DNA from: Natrialba taiwanensis DSM 12281
GTDB taxonomy: Archaea; Halobacteriota; Halobacteria; Halobacteriales; Natrialbaceae
NCBI RefSeq assembly: GCF_000337595.1
Contig: NZ_AOIL01000012.1
Span: 181,543-245,542 of the forward strand
Direction: 5' to 3'
Length of the DNA stretch: 64,000 nucleotides
The translations under genes were made by a program, and so were the position numbers. This document shows positions 1 to 8,748 of this stretch, piece after piece (position 1 is the first letter of the stretch; every line of letters begins with the position of its first letter). Below the pieces are notes generated by a model that saw nothing but the letters and a program-made list of their open reading frames with translations, had not been told where the DNA came from and did no database searches.

Positions 1-309
1 GTCGAATCCCACCTCGCACACCACTTCGACGCCGACCGCGTCGCCGTCCTCCGGTGTGCGCCTACTGAACTCGAGACGCGCCTGCGCGAGCGCGGGGAAA
101 CCGACGCCAAGGCTCGCGAGAACGCAGAGAGCGAAGCACTGGACGTGATTCTCTCGGAAGCCGTCGACGAACACGGTCTCGAGTCGGTCTACGAAATCGA
201 TACGACCGACCAAGCACCCGAGGCGGTCGCGAACGAACTCGTGGCCGTCGTAACCGGCGACCGGGAGCCAAGTGCCGGAGACGTTGACTTCATGGGGTAT
301 CTGACATGA
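1..309 (+). CDS. Adenylate kinase family (Fap7/AK6-like), C-terminal part
   Basis: Partial gene: frame 1 is open from the first base for 102 residues to TGA at 307-309. The segment LRCAPTELETRLRERGE followed by KARENAESEALDVILSEA matches the LID region and the conserved EN-E-E helix of Fap7/hCINAP-type NMP kinases, which phosphorylate AMP or CMP and act in late small-subunit ribosome assembly. The P-loop would lie upstream of the window, so the family call rests on the C-terminal half only. The stop overlaps the ATG of the next gene (ATGA), so the two are probably translationally coupled. Confidence 0.65.
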   Translation, partial: VESHLAHHFDADRVAVLRCAPTELETRLRERGETDAKARENAESEALDVILSEAVDEHGLESVYEIDTTDQAPEAVANELVAVVTGDREPSAGDVDFMGYLT

Positions 310-917
310 CACTCGATAGATTCAGACCGTACGTCTCGCGATTTCTGGACCCGTTCGTCACCGGCTTCGACCGCGTCGGTATGACTCCCAATGGGGTGAG
401 CGTCCTCGCGTTCGGCATGGCCGTCCTGGCCGCTGGCGCGTTCTTCCTCGGCGGGCGGGCGGACCCGGTCTGGTATCTCGTCGCTGCGGTTCTCGTCTTC
501 GTCAACGGCTGGCTCGACATCGTCGACGGCGCACTCGCCCGCGAACAGGAGGTCGCCTCCGCGGGCGGCGACCTGCTTGATCACGTCCTCGACCGCTACG
601 CCGACATCGTCATCATCGGCGGTCTCGCGGCCGGCATCGGTAACTACCTGCTCGGCTTCCTCGCCGTCACGGGCGTCGTCATGACCTCCTACCTCGGGAC
701 CCAGGCCCAAGCCGTCGGCCTCGACCGCGTCTACGGCGGCCTCGTCGGCCGCGCCGACCGCCTCGCGATCATCGGCATCGTCGGCGTCCTCGCGTTCCCC
801 GTTTCGGGTGACCTCGGCGGGCTGACGCTGGTCGGCTGGCTGCTGGTCTTCCTCGCCGTCGTCGGCCACCTGACCGCTCTCCAGCGGTTCTTTTACTCCT
901 GGTCTGCGCTGGATTGA
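306..917 (+). CDS. CDP-alcohol phosphatidyltransferase (membrane)
   Basis: A 203-residue integral membrane enzyme that would transfer a phospho-alcohol to or from a CDP-activated lipid in archaeal phospholipid synthesis. The family signature D-x2-D-G-x2-A-R-x8-G-x3-D-x3-D is complete: D71, D74, G75, A78, R79, G88, D92, D96, which are the metal-binding and catalytic aspartates. About six hydrophobic segments surround it. The start overlaps the stop of the upstream kinase gene, a pairing that suggests one transcript. The exact substrate (archaetidylinositol phosphate, archaetidylglycerol phosphate or archaetidylserine) cannot be read from the sequence; the size favours an archaetidylinositol-phosphate-synthase-like enzyme. 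Confidence 0.85.
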   Translation: MTLDRFRPYVSRFLDPFVTGFDRVGMTPNGVSVLAFGMAVLAAGAFFLGGRADPVWYLVAAVLVFVNGWLDIVDGALAREQEVASAGGDLLDHVLDRYADIVIIGGLAAGIGNYLLGFLAVTGVVMTSYLGTQAQAVGLDRVYGGLVGRADRLAIIGIVGVLAFPVSGDLGGLTLVGWLLVFLAVVGHLTALQRFFYSWSALD

Positions 918-1048
918 GCTCGGTTTCAGGCATCCGGATTTCGGAGACAGGCGTTTCGTGACGGGGAGTTCGGTTCCAACGAGACCGTTCTTCTCTGCGA
1001 CAGGGCCGCGCCGCATGGTTTATGACTCGCCGGAATATAGGTTCACTC

Positions 1049-1594
1049 ATGGTTCAGTGCGAGATGTGTGGCGCCGAGACGTCGTCTCCGAAGACCATCA
1101 AGGTCGAGGGCGCGAAGTTAGACGTGTGCGCGGACTGTACCGACTTCGGAACCGAGGTCAAACAGCCCTCGAGTTCGAACACGTCCACTAAGTACTCGAC
1201 TGGGTCGTCCTCGAGTTCAGATGGCCAATCCGGTGGGTCGGCCTCGAGTGGGACGAGTTCGTCGTCCTCATCCTCGAGTTCACAGCGCCGGTCGGACATG
1301 TTCGACGACATGGATGAACTCGCGCCGGATTATGATGATCTCGTTCGCTCGGCCCGCGAGGAGCAGGGCCTCAGCCAGTCTGATCTGGCGAACGAACTCA
1401 ACGAGAAGTCGAGTCTCATCCACAAGATCGAGCGGGGTGATACATTGCCGAGCGATCGCGTCCAGTCGAAACTCGAGCGTTTCCTCGAAATCAATCTGAG
1501 CGCGGAGGGTGGGTCGAGCGAGGACTCCGAGTGGTCCGGTGGCTCTTCCTCGGGCAGTTACACGCTCGGTGATGTCGTCAAGCGGAAGGATTGA
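1049..1594 (+). CDS. MBF1-like transcription factor (zinc ribbon plus HTH)
   Basis: A 181-residue archaeal multiprotein bridging factor 1 homologue. The N-terminus MVQCEMCG carries a zinc ribbon (C4, C7, C27, C30), followed by a serine-rich linker (about residues 44-80) and a Cro/C1-type helix-turn-helix (about 85-140, core SQSDLANELNEKSSLIHKIE). Members link gene-specific regulators to TBP in eukaryotes; the archaeal role is less clear. ATG 1049 is chosen over the in-frame ATG at 1022 because family members begin at the first zinc-ribbon Cys pair and because a TTTATG box at 1019-1024 sits about 27 bases upstream, as for a leaderless message. The poly-Ser linker looks like a low-complexity expansion. 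Confidence 0.85.
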   Translation: MVQCEMCGAETSSPKTIKVEGAKLDVCADCTDFGTEVKQPSSSNTSTKYSTGSSSSSDGQSGGSASSGTSSSSSSSSSQRRSDMFDDMDELAPDYDDLVRSAREEQGLSQSDLANELNEKSSLIHKIERGDTLPSDRVQSKLERFLEINLSAEGGSSEDSEWSGGSSSGSYTLGDVVKRKD

Positions 1595-1751
1595 GGACGG
1601 ATCGCGGATAACAGATAGCGGATGCCGAATCGCAGCGAGAGCAGGACAGTGAGAGACCGAGTCGGTTACAACCCGCCGTCGACCGCGAGTATTGCCGCGA
1701 GTCGGTCGTCGACTCGCAAGCTATTTCTTTCGCGGGACGGGCCTCTCTGCT

Positions 1752-2396
1752 ATGTTCGTCCTCGTCAACCTGAAGACGTATCCGTGTGATCCGGTCGCCG
1801 TTGCGGAGGCCGTCCGCGACGTAAACGAGACAACTGACGCTCGCCTGGCCGTTGCGCCCCAGGCAGCCCACCTCGAACGCGTCGCCGAGACCGGCGTCGA
1901 GACGTGGGCGCAGCACGTCGATCCGATCGACTACGGGAGCAACACGGGACACGCGCTCGCCGAGTCCGTCGCCGAGGCGGGCGCGGTCGGGACGCTGATC
2001 AACCACTCCGAGCAGCGCCTGAAACTTGCAGATATCGACGGCTCCGTTCAGGCAGCACGGCGGGCCGACCTGGAAACCGTCGTCTGCGCGAACAACCCGG
2101 CCCAGATCGGTGCTGCGGCGGCGCTCGGCCCCGACGCCGTCGCCGTCGAACCCCCCGAACTCATCGGCACCGGCACGCCGGTCAGTCAGGCCGATCCCGA
2201 CGTCGTCGAGGACGCCGTCAACGCCGCGGCCGGCGTCGATTCCGAGGTATCCGTGCTCTGCGGTGCCGGCATCAGCACCGGCGACGACGTGGTCGCCGCG
2301 GGTGAACTCGGTGCCGAAGGCGTCCTGCTCGCAAGCGGCGTCGCGAAGGCAGACGATCCGACGGCGGCGCTCGAAGCGCTCGTCGACCCGCTCTAA
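1752..2396 (+). CDS. tpiA: Triosephosphate isomerase
   Basis: Interconverts dihydroxyacetone phosphate and glyceraldehyde 3-phosphate in glycolysis and gluconeogenesis. The product has 214 residues, the short archaeal form. Catalytic residues are visible: K8 in VNLKTY, H85 in INHSEQR and the base E133 in VEPPELIG; the phosphate-binding CGAGIS and LLASG loops follow. ATG 1752 is used because the conserved N-terminal strand begins there; an upstream in-frame ATG at 1692 would add an unconserved tail. An AT-rich patch CTATTTCTTTC about 30 bases upstream may be the promoter. Confidence 0.95.
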   Translation: MFVLVNLKTYPCDPVAVAEAVRDVNETTDARLAVAPQAAHLERVAETGVETWAQHVDPIDYGSNTGHALAESVAEAGAVGTLINHSEQRLKLADIDGSVQAARRADLETVVCANNPAQIGAAAALGPDAVAVEPPELIGTGTPVSQADPDVVEDAVNAAAGVDSEVSVLCGAGISTGDDVVAAGELGAEGVLLASGVAKADDPTAALEALVDPL

Positions 2397-2459
2397 CGCG
2401 ACCCGACGCGAAGCCGACCAGCCCGACGACTTTTCTCTCGCCGTGCCGATGACTCGCAT

Positions 2460-2870
2460 ATGACCGACCAGCGACCCGTCGGTGTCGCACTCGAGAACCG
2501 GCTCATGAGCCACGGCATCTACGTCACCGCGTTCGAAACGGCGGGAAGCGACGGAAACACGACGGCCGAAACGGCGGATGCAGCTATCGACGATGGCACG
2601 CGAATCGAACTCGAATACGAGACCGTCTCGGAAGTCCCTGGGATCACGAGCGACGAAGTTGGAGCCGTCCTCCGAACGTTGCTCGCGATCGCCGACGAAC
2701 GCGAGTGGCAACCCGGTCGACTTGAGGTCACCTCGCTGACGCCCGAGGGCGACCGCCGTGGCACCTGGCACGTCGAGCGCGAGTGGTTCGACCGCCTTTC
2801 GACGGACCTCTCGCAGGTCGAGTTCTCCCAGCACGTTCTCGAGACGGTTACCCAGGAGGCCCTCGATTGA
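2460..2870 (+). CDS. Conserved haloarchaeal protein of unknown function
   Basis: A 136-residue acidic soluble protein. I do not recognise a catalytic motif. It has an alpha/beta pattern with a C-terminal W-HVEREWFD segment. It follows tpiA by 63 bases on the same strand. Codon use (mostly G/C at third positions) is like its neighbours, supporting a real gene. No membrane segment or signal peptide. Confidence 0.7.
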   Translation: MTDQRPVGVALENRLMSHGIYVTAFETAGSDGNTTAETADAAIDDGTRIELEYETVSEVPGITSDEVGAVLRTLLAIADEREWQPGRLEVTSLTPEGDRRGTWHVEREWFDRLSTDLSQVEFSQHVLETVTQEALD

Positions 2871-2961
2871 TTTGAAATCCTGATAGTAATGAATGAGTGA
2901 GAGTCAGCCTGAGTAGATACGTTAATAATGATTCACACACCAAGGTACTGACGACCGCTGT

Positions 2962-3561
2962 ATGTCCGGAGAACAGGTATTCGTCTCGCACGCTCCCGAT
3001 GACCTCGAGCTCGTCCAGGACCTGTTCTCGACGGTCAAGAACTTTCCGTTCGGCGTCCACATCGCCTTAGAAGAGATCGAATCCGGCCGCTCGCGGGCGC
3101 GCCTCGAGGGGCGACTCGCCAACAGCGACGTGGTCGTTGCCGTGTTGACCGAGCGGGCGGCGACCAGCCAGTGGATCAATCAAGAGACCGGCTACGCGCT
3201 CGCAAAGGGCATTCCCGTCCTCCCGCTGTACGACAGCGAGGAGAATCGCGGCGGCTTCATCACCGACGTCGAGGGCGTCGCGATCGACCGCGAGAATCCG
3301 TCGGTGACCATCTTCAACCTGCTCTGTCGGCTCCGCAGTGAACTCGCGCCGCTTAGTGCGCTCTCGGTACCGAACTGGTACGTCCGATTCCCGTGTACGG
3401 TTTCGAACTGCGACCACCCGGTGACACTCGAGATCGAACGCAGCCAGACGAAACTCTGGAAACTCCACCAGCACGGCCAAACGCTCTCGACGACCTGTGA
3501 AAACTGCGGGTCACAGTATTATTTCGATCCGGGAACGATCGGGTACCTTCGTCGGGAGTGA
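2962..3561 (+). CDS. TIR-domain protein with C-terminal zinc ribbon
   Basis: A 199-residue protein. Residues 4-125 read as a TIR domain: strand VFVSHAPDD at the start (box 1 like), an IESGRS loop, the strand DVVVAVLTE, then SQWINQE with W71 and E75 at the place of the S-x-W-x3-E catalytic glutamate of NAD-cleaving TIR enzymes. The C-terminus has C145-x4-C150 and C179-x2-C182, a probable zinc ribbon. TIR proteins in prokaryotes cleave NAD or make cyclic-ADP-ribose signals, often for phage defence; whether this one is active is inference. An AT-rich stretch precedes the gene. It stands alone between a hypothetical protein and a DUF3054 gene, so no obvious defence operon. Confidence 0.75.
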   Translation: MSGEQVFVSHAPDDLELVQDLFSTVKNFPFGVHIALEEIESGRSRARLEGRLANSDVVVAVLTERAATSQWINQETGYALAKGIPVLPLYDSEENRGGFITDVEGVAIDRENPSVTIFNLLCRLRSELAPLSALSVPNWYVRFPCTVSNCDHPVTLEIERSQTKLWKLHQHGQTLSTTCENCGSQYYFDPGTIGYLRRE

Positions 3562-3664
3562 GCAAACCGAAGGGTTTGCGATGGTCGGCGAGTCCGCTAC
3601 TCGAAGCGAGTGAAATGGCGGGAGAATCGGGACACCAATAGTGGTTCAGGTCCGATGAGCACGT

Positions 3665-4081
3665 ATGGATACCGCAGTCCGGGTTGATGATCAGGGAGTG
3701 ACCGTCGACCGCGAGACAATCGCGATTGCAGTTGTCGATGTCATCCTGCTCACGGGACTGATCATGTTTGGGCAGTCTCACCACGGGTCACTCGGCGGCC
3801 CACTCGCAACGCTCGAACGCGTCGCACCGTTTTTGATCGGCTGGTTTGCGATGGCGTTGCTGGCAGGTCTCTACACGAGAGTCGCGACTCGATCGCTCGT
3901 CGAGACAATTCGGATCACGGCGCTGACGTGGATCGCAGCGGCGAACATCGGGCTTGCGCTTCGTTCCTCGCCCTATTTCGAGGGTGGGTTCCACTGGACG
4001 TTCAGCTTCGTAATCACCGGCTTCGGACTGCTCGCACTGGTCAGCTGGCGGTTCGGGTACATCGCCATGCGCCGAAGCTGA
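3665..4081 (+). CDS. DUF3054-like small membrane protein
   Basis: A 138-residue integral membrane protein with four hydrophobic segments (about residues 18-38, 55-75, 88-105 and 115-133). The arrangement and the T-R-x-ATRS-LVETIRITALTW loop fit DUF3054, an actinobacterial/haloarchaeal family of unknown role. It is preceded by about 100 bases without a gene and followed by an AT-rich intergenic region. Confidence 0.7.
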   Translation: MDTAVRVDDQGVTVDRETIAIAVVDVILLTGLIMFGQSHHGSLGGPLATLERVAPFLIGWFAMALLAGLYTRVATRSLVETIRITALTWIAAANIGLALRSSPYFEGGFHWTFSFVITGFGLLALVSWRFGYIAMRRS

Positions 4082-4428
4082 GCTTCCCTTTGGCTCGCCT
4101 GCGCCGAGTTCTATCTCGTGGATCGAACGATTGCACACAGCGATGGCGATACAGAAGATACGCGAGGTGGTTGTGCATCTGCTTTCAACGGTGACAGCTA
4201 GAAACACAGTTTCTGAGAGAGGAATGTGGTGCTCGATATCCACCGCTACGCGATTCTACGCCTAGTTATATCATATATATCCCTATGTATTTAATGAAGG
4301 AGATTGGTCCATAAGCAATCCATAAGTTATACAAACCCAATGCGGTGAATATGGATTAGAAATCAGTTCAATATCAAGCGATTATGGGAAACACTTATAT
4401 ACTTATTTCGCGTACTATAGAACAGATT
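4082..4428. other. Intergenic region, AT-rich in its second half
   Basis: No open frame with coding character. The first 170 bases have ordinary composition; 4258-4428 is strikingly AT-rich for this genome (for example TTATATCATATATAT) and contains the promoter of the small membrane gene that starts at 4429. I see no further structure. Confidence 0.6.
4395..4402 (+). promoter_or_regulatory. TATA box of the 4429 gene
   Basis: TTATATAC centred about 30 bases before the ATG at 4429, the spacing of a leaderless haloarchaeal promoter. This decides the start at 4429 rather than the upstream in-frame ATG at 4384, which would lie before the box. Confidence 0.7.
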
Positions 4429-4644
4429 ATGACTGGATACTACGACCTTGTTCTTGGCCTCATCCCAGTCGCATTGCTCGGGATCACTGCAGCCCTAACG
4501 GCCGTTGGCCTTTCGTTGATCGCTGCCGTTCCTATCGGCGCGTTCGCCGCGATGGCGATCATCGGCCACGCAATGTTCATCAATACGCCTGCCGATGTTT
4601 CGGACGAAGCGAGATCCGCAAAGCCGCCGCTCAACGCGGACTAG
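4429..4644 (+). CDS. Small two-helix membrane protein, unknown function
   Basis: A 71-residue protein beginning MTGYYDLVLGLIP. It has two hydrophobic segments (about residues 6-30 and 33-53) and a short acidic/polar tail. No recognisable motif. Short membrane proteins of this kind are common in haloarchaea and mostly uncharacterised. The start is set by the TATA box at 4395-4402. Confidence 0.7.
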   Translation: MTGYYDLVLGLIPVALLGITAALTAVGLSLIAAVPIGAFAAMAIIGHAMFINTPADVSDEARSAKPPLNAD

Positions 4645-4780
4645 TCGTCCCTTTCCAGTCACCCTCGTTTTAGCTTAGCCCGAGTTCGTCGTTGTCGGGG
4701 CTCTGTCCTCTCAAGTGAAGGTGCACGCTGGGTCGAAAACGATGCACTGCCGAGTGCGCGACGAGTCGTGGCGTTGACCG

Positions 4781-6283
4781 CTATGGCATTTGCGGTCGGA
4801 TCTTGAACCCATATCGCGTCACCCCTTCCTGGGTGTAGATACGGCGGATCGTCGTCTCGACGCGATCACCAACAGCGAAGGCATCGGGTGCAGCGTCGGT
4901 ACCCATTGCAGGAACGCTGACTGTGCGAGGAGTGGCTGTATCCGCGTTCGTGTTTGCGTCTGCGTTTTCGTTTCTGTTGCCGTCTCCGTCTCTGTCGCGG
5001 TCGTCCGTCGCTGCGTCGAGTGCAACGATCGCCGCTGCGTAGTCGCCGCTCCGGGATTGGTGTGGGGCGAACTCCGGTGGTGCGCCACCATGCGAAATCG
5101 TCGTGACGGCTTCGACGGTCCCCGTTCCGGCGAGTTCAACTGGCTCGGCGGCGTCGAGTGTCCCGCAGCCGTCACAGGCACCCGCTGGTGGGAACGAGAG
5201 CGCACCACAGTCGGGACAGCGGCCGGCTTCGAGGCGGTACCGCTGGGGGATCGAACGCTGCCAGGAGGGGACGCTGACGTACGCGCCGCCGCCCGATGGC
5301 GGGCCGGTCGTGACGACGCCGCGCTGGCGCAAGTATTCGGCGTACGAGAGGGTGGCGTCACCGTCGAGGTCGATTCGCGCTGGCACGTCCCCGGCGGTCT
5401 CGAGCGCGAACGCGTCAGCCCCGGCTCCGCTGCCGTAGGAGACGGCGAGGATCGACTTGGTGCCGGCGGCGAGTGCAGCGGCGAGCGAGGCGGGGACGCT
5501 CGCGGCACCGAGATCGCCGAGTTCGTGAACGGTCGCAGCGGCCCGGATAGCGTCGGTGTCGACGCCCGCTGCACCGGCGGCGCGGTAGGGGAGTTTGCCG
5601 TCCGGTGCCTGGACCACCGCTACGTCGGGGTCCCGCTCGTGCTCGAGTTCGGCGACGGCACCGCCGATCGTTTGGGTGAACGCCCGGCGGTCGTATTGCG
5701 TGACACCGAGCCCCTGCTTCTCGTCGTCGCCGGTGTTTCGGAAGCGCGTTCCGGGATAGGGATGGGCGAACTCGGCGCGGTCGGTGATGTGGGCGGGGCC
5801 GTCGGGTTCGAGGACGAGCGCCGCGGCACCCGCGCCGGCGGCGTGGTCGAGTTCGCTGTCCGGGTGGCCAATCGGGGCGTCGGCGGTGACGACGAGGGCG
5901 GTCGCCCCGGAACCGGCCTCAATCGCGTCCATGCCGGCCCAGATCGCGCGCGTTCCGGCCCGCGTGCTGCCCGTGAAGACGTGGCGGGTGGCCGACTCGG
6001 AGACGGCGAGCATCGCGCCGAGACGGGCGGTCAGGTCCGCCTCGGCGACGGGCGGAGTCGAGGTGGCGAACGCGAGCCAGTCGACATCCGTGCCCTCGAG
6101 TTCAACCGCCTCGAGTGCGCGGGTTGCGGCCTCGGAGCCCATCGTCAGGGCGTCCTCGTCGGCGGCGGGGACGGCCTTTTCGGAGATGCCGGCGGCCCGG
6201 AAGTGGCCCCAGGCCTCCTCAAAGGCCGCGGCGGAGATCCGGAATCGAGGGGTGTACGCGCCGACGGCGGTGATGGCGGTCAT
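4781..6283 (-). CDS. HMG-CoA-synthase-like domain fused to DUF35 (zinc ribbon/OB fold)
   Basis: A 500-residue fusion. Residues 1-320 follow the HMG-CoA synthase/KAS III thiolase fold (start ITAVGAYTPRFRI, core FTGSTRAGTRAIWAGMDA). Residues about 340-500 are DUF35: rubredoxin-like CPDC and CDGC pairs, then an OB fold ending RRIYTQEGVTRYGFKI. The Cys that carries acetyl in HMG-CoA synthase, expected in C-K-AGT, is replaced (S-T-R-AGT), so normal synthase chemistry is doubtful. The ATG overlaps the TGA of the upstream thiolase gene, which mirrors thiolase-DUF35-HMGCS assemblies known in archaea. A D/N/R repeat linker (about 4930-5010) interrupts the OB fold. Confidence 0.75.
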   Translation of the reverse strand: MTAITAVGAYTPRFRISAAAFEEAWGHFRAAGISEKAVPAADEDALTMGSEAATRALEAVELEGTDVDWLAFATSTPPVAEADLTARLGAMLAVSESATRHVFTGSTRAGTRAIWAGMDAIEAGSGATALVVTADAPIGHPDSELDHAAGAGAAALVLEPDGPAHITDRAEFAHPYPGTRFRNTGDDEKQGLGVTQYDRRAFTQTIGGAVAELEHERDPDVAVVQAPDGKLPYRAAGAAGVDTDAIRAAATVHELGDLGAASVPASLAAALAAGTKSILAVSYGSGAGADAFALETAGDVPARIDLDGDATLSYAEYLRQRGVVTTGPPSGGGAYVSVPSWQRSIPQRYRLEAGRCPDCGALSFPPAGACDGCGTLDAAEPVELAGTGTVEAVTTISHGGAPPEFAPHQSRSGDYAAAIVALDAATDDRDRDGDGNRNENADANTNADTATPRTVSVPAMGTDAAPDAFAVGDRVETTIRRIYTQEGVTRYGFKIRPQMP

Positions 6284-7461
6284 CGGGCGCTCACCTCCTG
6301 TTGCCTCTCAAATACGTGAACGACGGCAGCACCGCCGCTGCCGCCGACGTTGTGCGTGAGTCCGCGCGTCGGGGTTTCGACCTGTCGCTCGCCGGCCGTC
6401 CCGGAGAGCTGTTTGAACGCCTCGACGACCTGTCCTGCACCGGTCGCGCCGATGGGGTGACCCTTGGACTTGAGGCCGCCGGAGGTGTTGACCGGGAGGT
6501 CGCCGCCGAGTTCGGTCGCGCCGGACTCGATGAGGTCGCCGGCCTCGCCGGGTTCGCAAAAGCCGAGATCCTCGTAGGCGAGCAGTTCGGCGATGGCAAA
6601 ACAGTCGTGGACCTCCGCGAAGTCGAGGTCAGCGGGATCGATGTCGGCCATCTCGTAGGCCGTCTTGGCGGCGCGCCGGCTCGCGGGGACGCCGGTGTAG
6701 GTGTCGCGCTGGAACAGTCCCACGCTGTCGCTGCCCGCGCCGACGCCGGCGACGCGGATCGGATCGTCGGTGTAGTCGTCGACGACGTCCTCGCTGACGA
6801 TCAGAGCGCAAGCCGCGCCGTCGGAGGTCGGACAGCAGTGATAGAGATTGAGTGGGTCCGCGACGACTGGGGCGGACTGGGCGTCCTCAAGCGAGCACTC
6901 GAATCCGAGTTGGGCGTGGGGATTCTTCGCGCCGTTTGCGTGGTTCTTGACGGCGATCCGCGAGAGCTGTTCACGGGTGGTGCCGTACTCGTTCATGTGG
7001 GCGCTTGCCATCTGGGCGTAGACGCCGGAAAAGGTGGTTCCCGAGAGGCGTTCCCATTCGGTTTCGCCGGAGACGCCGAGCCAGTACTTCGTCGCATCTG
7101 AACTCATGTCGGTCATGACCTCGAAGCCGCCCGCGAGGGCGACATCTGCCATGCCGGATTTGACCGCTTGGACGGCCTGGCGGACCGCAAAACCGCTCGC
7201 CGCACAGGCGTTTTCAACTCGCGTACAGGGGACGCCGTCGAGACCGACGTGTTCAGTTACGGCGGGCCCCGAGAGCCCGAGTTGCCGCCCGCCGACACCG
7301 AGCGTGCCGATGAAGGCCTCGTCGATTTCGTCCGCGTCGAACTCGTCTGGAACGCTGTCTACGGCCGCGTCGAACGCCGTTCGAAACAGTGAGCGGTAGC
7401 TCTCCTCGGGAAAGGCCCCGTAGGCCGACTGTCCCGCACCGACGAGATAGGCGTCTCGCAT
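6280..7461 (-). CDS. Thiolase family protein (SCP2/acetyl-CoA acetyltransferase type)
   Basis: A 393-residue thiolase that would condense or cleave acyl-CoA units. The nucleophile Cys is in ENACAASG, the SCP-x-type HDCFAIAE follows, and the active-site His lies in KSKGHPIGATGAGQ; the glycine-rich end is NVGGSGGA. Start ATG 7461 (MRDAYLVGAG) is conserved; longer in-frame starts would add a basic, non-conserved tail. The stop overlaps the start of the HMGCS-like/DUF35 gene, so the two products probably form one complex, by analogy with archaeal thiolases that need an OB-fold partner. Confidence 0.9.
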   Translation of the reverse strand: MRDAYLVGAGQSAYGAFPEESYRSLFRTAFDAAVDSVPDEFDADEIDEAFIGTLGVGGRQLGLSGPAVTEHVGLDGVPCTRVENACAASGFAVRQAVQAVKSGMADVALAGGFEVMTDMSSDATKYWLGVSGETEWERLSGTTFSGVYAQMASAHMNEYGTTREQLSRIAVKNHANGAKNPHAQLGFECSLEDAQSAPVVADPLNLYHCCPTSDGAACALIVSEDVVDDYTDDPIRVAGVGAGSDSVGLFQRDTYTGVPASRRAAKTAYEMADIDPADLDFAEVHDCFAIAELLAYEDLGFCEPGEAGDLIESGATELGGDLPVNTSGGLKSKGHPIGATGAGQVVEAFKQLSGTAGERQVETPTRGLTHNVGGSGGAAVVHVFERQQEVSAR

Positions 7462-7723
7462 ACACGAGAACGGTCGGCCCGGTATGAAATAGATTTCGTC
7501 AACTGTTCGCACGCGCTGTACCGAGCCGTTGCTCGTCTCGGCCCCGCACGTAGGCCGGGCGTTCTCGAGTCGGATCTGCCTACTCGAGCGCGGCGTTTTC
7601 GTACGGTCTCCGTACCCGCAGGCGACGCCGGTCAACGGCGAGTTTCGACGCGACGGCGTCGGCACGGTCCCCGTTACCGTCACTGGGTTCAAACCACTGT
7701 TTCCCGTAGGACGAGTTCAGCCT

Positions 7724-8728
7724 ATGTCCCGTGCGGCTGACCTCGTTTCGGTGCTCGAGTCGACCTCGTCGCTCGCGATCGTCTGTCACGACAATCCGGA
7801 CCCAGACTGTCTGGCCAGCGCTATCGCACTCGAGGCGATCGCCGAGGAGCACGACGTTGACGAGGTGATCATCGCGTATGGCGGGGAAATTTCACACCAG
7901 CAGAACCGGGCGTTCGTCAATATGCTCGCCGTCGACGTGCAACCGATCGAGGAACTCGACAGCGATATTGACGAGTTCACAACCATCGCGTTCGTCGATC
8001 ACACCGTTCCGGGGAGCAACACGGCGCTCGACCCGGACATCGAACCCGACATCGTCGTCGACCACCACCCCGGAGAGTCGGTCGAAGCACCCTTCGTCGA
8101 CGTGCGAACCGAATACGGCGCGACGGCCACGATCTTCGTCGAATACCTCGACAGCCTCGATATCGATCTGACCAGTCGCCTCGCCTCGGCGCTGCTCTTT
8201 GCGGTCCACCGCGAACGCCTCGACTTCGTCCGCGACCCGACCCGCCGCGAGTACGAGGCCGCACTCACCGTCTATCCCGACGCTGAACTCGACGTGCTCG
8301 AACAGCTCTACGGCAGCGCGTTCTCGCCGGGGACGCTCGACGCGATCGGCCGAGCGATTGCGACCCGTGATCGCCGTGGCTCCTCGATGATCGCCAGCGT
8401 CGGCAAGACCACCGAGACCGATGCGCTCCCGCAGGCGGCGGACTACCTTCTCAATCTCGAGGGCGTCGACACCGTCCTCGTCTACGGTATCGTCGGCGAC
8501 GCGATTCGGATCAGCGGCCGGTCGATCGATCCGCGGATCAACATGGGCGAGACGCTCACCGAGGGCTTCGGTGAACTCGGCTCGGTCGGCGGGCATCACG
8601 ACATGGCCGGCGGCCACATCGGACTCGGTATCTTCGCCGACGAGCAGGGCGACGCGGACGAACTCCTCGCGTTCGTCAGCGGACGGATCGCCCAGCGGTT
8701 CTTCGACGCGTTGAACCTGGACGAGTAG
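7724..8728 (+). CDS. DHH-family phosphoesterase (NrnA/RecJ-like)
   Basis: A 334-residue DHH/DHHA1 enzyme. Metal-binding motifs: H22-D-N-P-D26-P-D28, D92-H93, and D113-H114-H115 (the DHH triad). The C-terminal DHHA1 substrate-binding domain ends with GGHHDMAGGH. Such proteins hydrolyse short oligoribonucleotides, pAp or cyclic dinucleotide products; the target here is unknown. ATG 7724 is chosen because the conserved domain starts there; it is divergent from the thiolase gene, with about 260 bases between. Confidence 0.85.
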   Translation: MSRAADLVSVLESTSSLAIVCHDNPDPDCLASAIALEAIAEEHDVDEVIIAYGGEISHQQNRAFVNMLAVDVQPIEELDSDIDEFTTIAFVDHTVPGSNTALDPDIEPDIVVDHHPGESVEAPFVDVRTEYGATATIFVEYLDSLDIDLTSRLASALLFAVHRERLDFVRDPTRREYEAALTVYPDAELDVLEQLYGSAFSPGTLDAIGRAIATRDRRGSSMIASVGKTTETDALPQAADYLLNLEGVDTVLVYGIVGDAIRISGRSIDPRINMGETLTEGFGELGSVGGHHDMAGGHIGLGIFADEQGDADELLAFVSGRIAQRFFDALNLDE

Positions 8729-8748
8729 TCACCATCGACGTGATCGAC

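Noticed and set aside
1578..2834. Minus-strand open frame over tpiA and the next gene
   Set aside because: Spans two real + strand genes and has no family.
4790..6319. Plus-strand open frame over the HMGCS-like/DUF35 gene
   Set aside because: Arginine- and glycine-rich translation, typical of antisense frames in this genome.
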